From NCBI GenBank assembly GCA_017535725.1, contig JAFXTO010000018.1, positions 1-40,072 on the forward strand: a DNA stretch of 40,072 bases, written 5' to 3'. Of the stretch, positions 1 to 5,405 are shown in pieces. How positions within the stretch are numbered: position 1 is the first letter of the stretch; every line of letters starts with the position of its first letter. This DNA is from Bacteroidaceae bacterium (GTDB taxonomy: Bacteria > Bacteroidota > Bacteroidia > Bacteroidales > Bacteroidaceae). The translations under genes and the position numbers were made by a program. The notes beneath the pieces were generated by a model. The model did not search any database and was not told where the DNA came from. It saw nothing but the letters and a program-made list of their open reading frames with translations.

Positions 1-66
1 ATATATAATAAATATATAGTAACATGCTTTTCACTTTCTGCGCGTCAACAATGAAAGTATACCCAT

Positions 67-106
67 GTTACTGTGTTACTGTGTTACTGTGTTACTGCGT
101 TACTGT
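67..106. repeat. Octamer tandem repeat (GTTACTGT)
   Basis: Five head-to-tail copies of the 8-mer GTTACTGT lie at 67-106; the fourth copy ends in C instead of T. It is one of many 8-bp-register arrays in this window. It lies beyond the terminator of the minus-strand peroxidase gene and codes for nothing recognisable. Confidence 0.85.
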
Positions 107-126
107 GTGTGAACACGTTGAATACA

Positions 127-156
127 TGAAAAGAGCGGGCTCATTCGTGCCCGCTC
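127..156 (-). terminator. Rho-independent terminator of the peroxidase-nitroreductase gene
   Basis: A perfect 8-bp stem (GAGCGGGC at 133-140 with GCCCGCTC at 149-156) encloses an 8-nt loop. Read on the minus strand it is followed by TTTTCATG. It lies 24 bp after the minus-strand stop codon at 180, as expected for an intrinsic terminator. Confidence 0.75.
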
Positions 157-179
157 GATGGATGTATGGTAATCTTCAA

Positions 180-1181
180 TTACTTGATATACTTCACCTT
201 CGATGCATCGCGGGGCTTGGCATCGGGTTGCTCGTCGGGATAACCGATGGAGATGACATACAGTAGTTTATAACCTTCGGGGACGTCAAGGCTATCGCGG
301 AAAGTTTTGGCTTTCTCATCCGTTGTCAAAAAGCGAATAGGCCCTGTCTGGATGCATGTGCCAAGTCCCAAGGACTGTGCTGCCAGCATCATGTTCTGCC
401 CCATGAGACCTGCGTCGAGGTCGAACCGGCCTTCGGCAGGAGCACAGACACAGATGAGGTTCGGAGCATTGCGGCACATGCCTTTCACGTCGGCCATCAG
501 CGTCTGGTCTTCGATGATTCGTACCGCCCAGTTCTGACGGTTCATGGCACTTGGGGCATTTATGCCAGCAAGGGCTACTGTTTCCAGTTTCTCATGTTCC
601 ACGGGCTTGTCGAGATACTTACGGATGGAGCGACGCGCCATGATGTTACTCAGTACAGGGTTGACCTCCAACTGCATGTCTGCCTCGATGGTGGCAATCT
701 GATCGCGTGACTCATAGCGTTTGATGACCTTGCCATCACGACCGATGAGGAACTTGGTGAAGTTCCACTTGATGTCACCGCCACCAGCTTGCTCCTTTAA
801 CCATGTATAAAGAGGATGTGCGTTCTCGCCGTTTACATCAATCTTGTCGAATTGAGTGAAATGGATGTCGAAGTTAGCCGTACAGAACTGATGAATCTCC
901 TGAATCGTACCCGGAGCTTGCTGGCCAAACTGGTTGCAAGGGAAGTCAAGAATCTCGAAGCCCTGACCGTGATATTTCTGGTAGAGCGGCTCCAGGTCCT
1001 CGTACTGAGGTGTGAATCCGCATTTGGTAGCTGTGTTGACAATCAGCAGTACCTTTCCCTTGTAGTCGGAGAGTGACACTTCCTGGCCTGCATCGTTCTT
1101 TACCTTGAAATCATAAATGGTTTGTGCAGAGAGGGTCAGCACACTTACCATGGCCATGAGGCAGAATAACAGTCTTTTCAT
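180..1181 (-). CDS. Secreted glutathione peroxidase-nitroreductase fusion
   Basis: The 333-aa protein carries two enzyme domains. Residues 1-20 form a signal peptide ending LSAQ, so export is expected. Residues about 21-170 are a glutathione peroxidase domain: peroxidatic Cys54 in NTATKCGFT, the FPCNQFGQQ motif with Gln87/88, and Trp139-Asn140 in KWNFTKF complete the Cys-Gln-Trp-Asn set. It has Cys, not selenocysteine, so it is probably thioredoxin-dependent. Residues about 177-333 resemble a nitroreductase FMN fold: the N-terminal RRSIRKY motif, then NAPSAMNRQNW, and GLGTCIQTG near the end. Start 1181 was chosen because it opens directly on the signal peptide; the frame stays open 24 codons further upstream without a better start. 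A TAnnTTTG box lies at 1258-1251. The likely role is peroxide detoxification coupled to a flavin reductase, but the substrate of the second domain is unknown. Either domain alone is an ordinary family member; their joining is the odd feature. Confidence 0.9.
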   Translation of the reverse strand: MKRLLFCLMAMVSVLTLSAQTIYDFKVKNDAGQEVSLSDYKGKVLLIVNTATKCGFTPQYEDLEPLYQKYHGQGFEILDFPCNQFGQQAPGTIQEIHQFCTANFDIHFTQFDKIDVNGENAHPLYTWLKEQAGGGDIKWNFTKFLIGRDGKVIKRYESRDQIATIEADMQLEVNPVLSNIMARRSIRKYLDKPVEHEKLETVALAGINAPSAMNRQNWAVRIIEDQTLMADVKGMCRNAPNLICVCAPAEGRFDLDAGLMGQNMMLAAQSLGLGTCIQTGPIRFLTTDEKAKTFRDSLDVPEGYKLLYVISIGYPDEQPDAKPRDASKVKYIK

Positions 1182-1250
1182 AAATAGGTATTTTTTGTGA
1201 TTTGAATTTTTTTCAGGCTTGTGAGAACACATTTGTGGTCTTGATGTGCA

Positions 1251-1258
1251 CAAAGATA
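1251..1258 (-). promoter_or_regulatory. Bacteroidetes -7 box for the peroxidase fusion gene
   Basis: On the minus strand this reads TATCTTTG, a perfect match to the Bacteroidetes housekeeping -7 element TAnnTTTG. It lies about 70 bp before the chosen start codon. The -33 element is weak. Confidence 0.6.
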
Positions 1259-1467
1259 CGGTTTATCTCTGTATGTTGTGCAACGATGGCGAGATTTTGT
1301 GCGAAAATTTACGGAGTTTTAACACATTAGTTTCCTACACCTTATTATAATATTATAGGGTGAACGGATTAATAGCACACTCATGAGGGTCTTGATTTAA
1401 TCGCAGAACAGTTACTTTATATGGTTGAAGCGTGAAGAAAAGTTAAATAAAACGCCAAAAGCATCAT

Positions 1468-1497
1468 TTTCAACTTTCAACTTTCAACTTTCAACTT
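1468..1497. repeat. Heptamer array (CAACTTT)
   Basis: Four copies of the 7-mer CAACTTT sit where the -33 region of the rpsO promoter would be. The vocabulary (TTCAAC) is shared with the octamer arrays around 2857, 8010 and 8647. Confidence 0.7.
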
Positions 1498-1506
1498 AAA
1501 AAGCCG

Positions 1507-1514
1507 TACCTTTG
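1507..1514 (+). promoter_or_regulatory. rpsO promoter -7 box (TACCTTTG)
   Basis: TACCTTTG matches TAnnTTTG. Transcription would start near 1520, giving an rpsO leader of about 105 nt. Confidence 0.65.
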
Positions 1515-1519
1515 CGGCC

Positions 1520-1625
1520 GCAAATCCCGAAACACGGGTGCATTCGAGGGTGGGTGCTCGACGATTGATGACGACGGCTCGCCACCTGAAGGATGTAATT
1601 TATTCACATTTCAATCATCAAAACA
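1520..1625 (+). promoter_or_regulatory. Structured 5' leader of rpsO (candidate S15 autoregulatory leader)
   Basis: The leader is GC-rich and can form a CCCG/CGGG hairpin (1526-1529 with 1535-1538) and a second stem GGTGG/CCACC (1549-1553 with 1582-1586). S15 represses its own translation through mRNA leader structures in several phyla. Assigning that role here is an inference from position and foldability; no known S15-binding motif was proven. Confidence 0.35.
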
Positions 1626-1895
1626 ATGTACTTAGATTCCGCTAAGAAAGCCGAACTCTTTGAGAAGTTCGGAAAGGGCACGACCGACACCGGTAGTGCC
1701 GAGAGCCAGATTGCACTCTTCAGCTTCCGTATTGCTCATCTGACAGAGCACATGAAGAAGAACCGCAAGGACCACAGCACCGAACGTGCCCTCACCGGCC
1801 TGGTTGGTAAGCGCCGTGCCCTGCTGAACTACCTGAAGGCACGCGACATCACTCGCTACCGTGCTATCGTCAAGGCTCTGGGTCTGCGTAAGTAA
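1626..1895 (+). CDS. rpsO: 30S ribosomal protein S15
   Basis: The 89-aa protein has the normal S15 length and its hallmark regions: the GSAESQIALFSFRIAHLTEH stretch and the C-terminal RALLNYLKARD..RYRAIV segment, which contact 16S rRNA helices 20-22. S15 is a primary binder in assembly of the 30S platform. It is a single-gene transcript: promoter at 1507-1514, structured leader, and an intrinsic terminator at 1985-2020. Confidence 0.98.
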   Translation: MYLDSAKKAELFEKFGKGTTDTGSAESQIALFSFRIAHLTEHMKKNRKDHSTERALTGLVGKRRALLNYLKARDITRYRAIVKALGLRK

Positions 1896-1920
1896 TCAGA
1901 CTCTCAAGGACACCTCTCAA

Positions 1921-2121
1921 GTCCCAACCCCAAGCCCCCTCAGAGGGAGGGAGTGGTTACTTTCGAGAAGTGAAATCAAAATGAAGTGAGGAGAGTTCGC
2001 GCTCCTCACTTTCCTTTTTTAGAACGAACAAAGAAATCAACCTAATTTTTTATTTATGAGCGATAACACCCAGTCTAATACAAACCGTTCCCTCCCTTCG
2101 AAGGAAGGCAAGGAGAAGGTC
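1921..2121. repeat. Degenerate third copy of the GACCCC...GGGGTC inverted-repeat element
   Basis: The left arm (about 1921-1970, with CCCCCTCAGAGGGAGGGAGTGGTTAC) matches the left arm and adjoining interior of the elements at 30602 and 32083. The right part (2056-2121) aligns over 66 bp without length change to the right part of the 32083 element, including the internal ATGA, ATAACA, AATACA and the arm ending GGTC. The middle is replaced by unrelated DNA that includes the rpsO terminator. The yfhO start codon lies inside the right part. Confidence 0.55.
1985..2020 (+). terminator. Rho-independent terminator of rpsO
   Basis: A 9-bp stem (AGTGAGGAG at 1985-1993 with CTCCTCACT at 2002-2010) is followed by the T-rich run TTCCTTTTTT. 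Confidence 0.9.
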
Positions 2122-4761
2122 TTTTCGTGGAGCTCGTGGCTTCCTGATTTGTGCGCCATCCTCTTCTTTGCAGCACTCTCCTTCGTCTACTTTCTGAACC
2201 CCGTCATCGAGGGTCAGGTGCTGACGGGCCACGACCATAGCGGTGGTGCCGGAGCCTCCTCGGAGATGGATGCCTACCGCAAGAGCCACGACGGCGAGCG
2301 CACCCGCTGGACGAATACCCTCTTCAGCGGTATGCCCACCTACCAGATGGCACCCTCCTATCCCTCCACGGAGCGGTTGCAGAAAGCGGAGCAGGCCTAC
2401 CGCCTCTGGTTGCCTGATTACGTCCGCTACATCTTTGTCATGCTGCTGGGCTTCTATATCCTGCTGCGTGCCTTCGACTTCAAGGCGTGGATGGCGGCAC
2501 TCGGAGCTGTGCTCTGGGCCTTTTCCTCCTATTACTTTATTATAATAGGTGCAGGCCATATCTGGAAGTTCTACACCCTGGCCTATATCCCGCCTACTAT
2601 TGCGGGAATGGTGCTTTGCTATCGTGGACGCTATGGTTGGGGACTGCTGGTGACGGCCGTCTTCATGGCGCTGCAGATTATGTCCAACCACGTCCAGATG
2701 ACCTACTACTTCGGCTTTGTCATCGCGTTGATGGCCTTGGCGTTCCTGTTTAAAAGTGGAAACGATGAAAAGTTGAAAAGTGGAAACGTTGAAATGTTGA
2801 AAAGTGGAAATGTTGAAACGTTGAAAGACACTTCAACTGCCGGTTCACAAGACAAACTTTCAACGTTTCAACGTTTCAACGTTTCAACTTTCCAGACCTG
2901 GCTGAAAGGCACCACCGTCTTCGTTCTCGGTTGCCTTATCGGCATCGCTATCAATGCTTCCAACCTCTATCATACCTGGGAGTACTCCAAGGAAAGTATG
3001 CGAGGCAAGAGCGAGCTCACCCAGGAGACCAAGGATCCCGCCGACCAAACCTCCAGCGGACTGGAGCGATCCTACATCACCGCGTGGAGCTATGGCATCG
3101 GGGAGACGTGGACATTGCTCATTCCTAACGCTAAGGGCGGCGCATCGCAGCCCCTGACCAAGAGTAAGACGGCCATGTCCAAGGCCAACTCGGCCTATAT
3201 GCAAGTTTACCAGGCTCTGGGTCAGTACTGGGGCGAACAGCCTGGAACCAGCGGCCCTGTGTATGTGGGTGCCTTCGTCCTTTTCCTCTTTGTACTCGGA
3301 CTCATTGTCGTCAAAGGACCCATGAAGTGGGCGCTATTGATAGCTACGCTGCTCAGCATCACCCTTGCGTGGGGTAAGAACTTTATGCGTTTGACGGACT
3401 TCTTCCTCGACTATGTACCTATGTACGACAAGTTCCGCACCGTGGCTTCCATCCTCGTCATCGCAGAATTCACCATTCCGCTTTTAGCCATGTTTGCGCT
3501 GAAGCAGATGGTTCAGGAAGAGGATTGGTGGCCAAAGCACAAAGTTGCCTTTTGGAGCGCTCTGGGGGTAACGGGCGGGTGTTGTTTCCTCTTCTGGCTG
3601 ATGCCCGACGCTTTCTTTGGTAACTATATCAGTTCCGAAGAATCTAAGATGCTTGCCAATGCCTCGGCACAGGGCTATATCCCGAAGGAGATTCTTGCTT
3701 CCATCTTCGCCAACCTGAATGAGATGCGTAGTGCCGTTTTCGCCGCCGATGCAGGACGTTCGCTGCTCATCATCCTTACGGGTTGTGCCGTGCTCCTGGC
3801 GTTCTACTATAAGAAAATCAAGTCGTGGGCTGCCGTCGCTTGCCTCATCGTGCTTTGCACCGCCGATATGTGGGATGTCAACAAGCGCTACCTCAACGAC
3901 GCCATGTTTTCTGCCCCGCAACCGCCAGCACAGTTCTTCCAGAAGACAGCTACCGATGAATACATCCTTCAGGACACCACCCTCTACTACCGCGTGGCCA
4001 ACCTTGCCGTGAGCACCTTCAACGACAACAGTACCAGCTACTGGCACAAGTCCATCGGTGGATACCATGCAGCCAAGCTGCGTCGCTACCAGGAACTCAT
4101 CGAGGCATACATCCAGCCGCAGCTCTTCGAACTCCATCAGGCCGTTGCTGAATCCGCAGGAAGGCTCGATAGCGTGCGCGGCGATAGCCTCTTCCCCATT
4201 CTTAACATGCTCAATATGAAGTATGCCATCTTGCCACTACAGGGAGGAGAGACCGTTCCTGTGCAGAACCCCTGGGCTATGGGCAACGCATGGATGGCAG
4301 AGAGAGTGGTGCTGGCAGACAACGCAGATATGGAGTTGGCAGACCTCGAGATGTTATGTGAAAAACCCAGTACTGCCATCCTTAATAAAGCATTAATTAA
4401 CGGCGAGGACGATAGTGCGTTCCAGCCCGGATCCGGTAACATCACCCTCACCTCCTACGAGGCCAACGCCCTCTCCTATGAAGCAGAGACCGATGGCGGA
4501 CTGGCCGTCTTCTCTGAAATCTATTACCCTGGTTGGCAATGTACCATCGATGGACAGCCCGCACCTATCCAGCGAGCCAACTACGTCCTCCGTGCCGTAG
4601 TCCTTCCGGCTGGTAAGCACCGTGTAGATTTCCGTTTCGACCCCCAGAGTCTCCACACCACGGAAGCCATTGCCAACACCTCCTTCATCGCCCTCATAAT
4701 CCTATTCCTGGGCCTCTGCGGATGGGAAATCTACCGCAGACGCCGCCCGAAAGAAGAATAA
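2056..4761 (+). CDS. YfhO-family multi-spanning membrane protein
   Basis: The 901-aa integral membrane protein begins with a short cytoplasmic segment, followed by a first membrane helix (LCAILFFAALSFVYFLNPV) and about a dozen helices. It ends with a soluble beta-rich domain (YYPGWQCTIDGQPAPIQRANYVLRAV), a last helix and a basic RRRRPK tail. That layout, and motifs such as TGHDHSGG, fit the YfhO family (Pfam YfhO), thought to take part in lipid-linked sugar or glycosyl transfer at the envelope. The exact reaction here is unknown. Residues about 233-278 (NVEMLKSGNVETLK and following) are encoded by an octamer-repeat cassette between two membrane helices and are absent from typical homologues. 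The first ~22 codons derive from a repeat element. No clear TAnnTTTG box precedes it. A hairpin follows at 4771-4814. Confidence 0.9.
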   Translation: MSDNTQSNTNRSLPSKEGKEKVFSWSSWLPDLCAILFFAALSFVYFLNPVIEGQVLTGHDHSGGAGASSEMDAYRKSHDGERTRWTNTLFSGMPTYQMAPSYPSTERLQKAEQAYRLWLPDYVRYIFVMLLGFYILLRAFDFKAWMAALGAVLWAFSSYYFIIIGAGHIWKFYTLAYIPPTIAGMVLCYRGRYGWGLLVTAVFMALQIMSNHVQMTYYFGFVIALMALAFLFKSGNDEKLKSGNVEMLKSGNVETLKDTSTAGSQDKLSTFQRFNVSTFQTWLKGTTVFVLGCLIGIAINASNLYHTWEYSKESMRGKSELTQETKDPADQTSSGLERSYITAWSYGIGETWTLLIPNAKGGASQPLTKSKTAMSKANSAYMQVYQALGQYWGEQPGTSGPVYVGAFVLFLFVLGLIVVKGPMKWALLIATLLSITLAWGKNFMRLTDFFLDYVPMYDKFRTVASILVIAEFTIPLLAMFALKQMVQEEDWWPKHKVAFWSALGVTGGCCFLFWLMPDAFFGNYISSEESKMLANASAQGYIPKEILASIFANLNEMRSAVFAADAGRSLLIILTGCAVLLAFYYKKIKSWAAVACLIVLCTADMWDVNKRYLNDAMFSAPQPPAQFFQKTATDEYILQDTTLYYRVANLAVSTFNDNSTSYWHKSIGGYHAAKLRRYQELIEAYIQPQLFELHQAVAESAGRLDSVRGDSLFPILNMLNMKYAILPLQGGETVPVQNPWAMGNAWMAERVVLADNADMELADLEMLCEKPSTAILNKALINGEDDSAFQPGSGNITLTSYEANALSYEAETDGGLAVFSEIYYPGWQCTIDGQPAPIQRANYVLRAVVLPAGKHRVDFRFDPQSLHTTEAIANTSFIALIILFLGLCGWEIYRRRRPKEE
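2752..2888. repeat. Intragenic octamer cassette with inverted arms inside yfhO
   Basis: The left arm (2752-2823) is nine octamers in strict register, a 24-bp triplet repeated three times: AAAAGTGG, AAACGATG/AAACGTTG/AAATGTTG and a third TTG-ended unit. After a 33-bp core, the right arm (2857-2888) is four octamers CTTTCAAC/GTTTCAAC, the reverse complement of the left-arm units. The cassette keeps the frame open because 24 bp is 8 codons. Confidence 0.85.
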
Positions 4762-4770
4762 ATGCAAAAA

Positions 4771-4814
4771 AATTTGGTCGCGTCGATAATTTCCACTATC
4801 TTCGCGACCAAATT
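4771..4814 (-). terminator. Hairpin between yfhO and ridA, terminator-like on the minus strand
   Basis: A perfect 12-bp stem (AATTTGGTCGCG at 4771-4782 with CGCGACCAAATT at 4803-4814) has an A-run on its left flank, so on the minus strand it ends in a run of seven T. It can terminate minus-strand transcription coming through ridA and antisense to the tRNA. On the plus strand it lacks a good T-run but may mark the 3' end of yfhO. Confidence 0.7.
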
Positions 4815-4832
4815 CAACTCTCGTCGTTCTAA

Positions 4833-4928
4833 AATCGTTTAATCGAATAATCGTATAATCGAATAATCGTTTAACCGTTTAATCTTTAAATCGTCAAATC
4901 TTTAAATCCTTAAATCTTTCAATCTCTT
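4833..4928. repeat. Twelve-unit degenerate octamer array abutting tRNA-Arg
   Basis: Twelve octamers of the form AAYCNNNN stand in exact register from 4833 to 4928. The last ends on the base before the tRNA. The first four bases are nearly fixed (eleven AATC, one AACC) while the last four vary (GTTT, GAAT, GTAT, TTTA, GTCA, CTTA, TTTC, TCTT). Confidence 0.9.
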
Positions 4929-5000
4929 GGCCCTGTAGTTCAACGGATAGAATAGAAGTTTCCTAAACTTTAGATAGGGGTTCGATTCCCCTCGGGGCTA
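4929..5000 (+). tRNA. tRNA-Arg (anticodon CCT)
   Basis: The 72-nt gene folds into a full cloverleaf. The acceptor stem GGCCCTG pairs with CGGGGCT with discriminator A. The D stem is GTTC/GAAT. The anticodon stem GAAGT/ACTTT carries loop TTCCTAA (anticodon CCT, reads AGG). The T arm is AGGGG-TTCGATT-CCCCT. The 3' CCA is not encoded. The last three bases are also the stop codon of ridA on the other strand, and an octamer array ends directly at the 5' end. Confidence 0.95.
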
Positions 5001-5372
5001 CTTTTCAGCTATCACTTCGATTTCCACCAGTGCACCCTTCGGTAGCGTCTTGACCGCTACGGCCGAACGGGCAGGATATGGTTCTGCGAAGAATTCTGCA
5101 TAGACGCTGTTCATCGCTGCAAAGTCATTCATATCAGCCATAAACACCGTAGTTTTGACGACATTGCTCATCGTCAGTCCCACCTCTTCCAAAGTGGCTT
5201 TCACATTGGACAACGATTGGCGTGTCTGTTCCTTGATACCTCCCTCGACAAAGACCCCTGTTGCAGGGTCAATGGGAATCTGACCAGAAGTGAAAACGAG
5301 ATTTTCCACTTGAATGGCCTGACTATAAGGCCCGATGGCAGCTGGTGCCTTCTGTGTACTAATTGCTTTCAT
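4998..5372 (-). CDS. ridA: RidA family reactive enamine/imine deaminase
   Basis: The 124-aa protein has the normal length and signature of RidA/YjgF/UK114: [12 protein letters not shown] near the N-terminus, [13 protein letters not shown], and the C-terminal [21 protein letters not shown] with the conserved Arg that holds the substrate carboxylate. RidA hydrolyses reactive 2-aminoacrylate and related enamines made by PLP enzymes, protecting them from damage. The gene is the last of the minus-strand leuS-yitT-rdgB-porZ-ridA block, 33 bp after porZ, so it may share its transcript. Its TAG stop overlaps the last three bases of tRNA-Arg on the opposite strand. Confidence 0.95.
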   Translation of the reverse strand: MKAISTQKAPAAIGPYSQAIQVENLVFTSGQIPIDPATGVFVEGGIKEQTRQSLSNVKATLEEVGLTMSNVVKTTVFMADMNDFAAMNSVYAEFFAEPYPARSAVAVKTLPKGALVEIEVIAEK

Positions 5373-5405
5373 TGCGTGTTTTATATAATAGATTTGCCTT
5401 TCCTC

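Larger units (their letters stand above)
1182..1625. other. Divergent intergenic region between the peroxidase gene and rpsO
   Basis: This 444-bp stretch holds no gene. It contains the minus-strand -7 box (1251-1258), an AT-rich imperfect palindrome around 1338-1362 centred on TATAATATTATA, a 7-mer array of CAACTTT units (1468-1497), the rpsO -7 box (1507-1514) and the rpsO leader. Confidence 0.7.

Noticed and set aside
2750-2890. Frameshift or pseudogene in yfhO
   Set aside because: The insert keeps the frame and membrane helices and the C-terminal domain follow intact.
4771-4814. Ordinary forward terminator of yfhO only
   Set aside because: The T-run is on the minus-strand side, so it works better as a terminator for transcripts coming from ridA.
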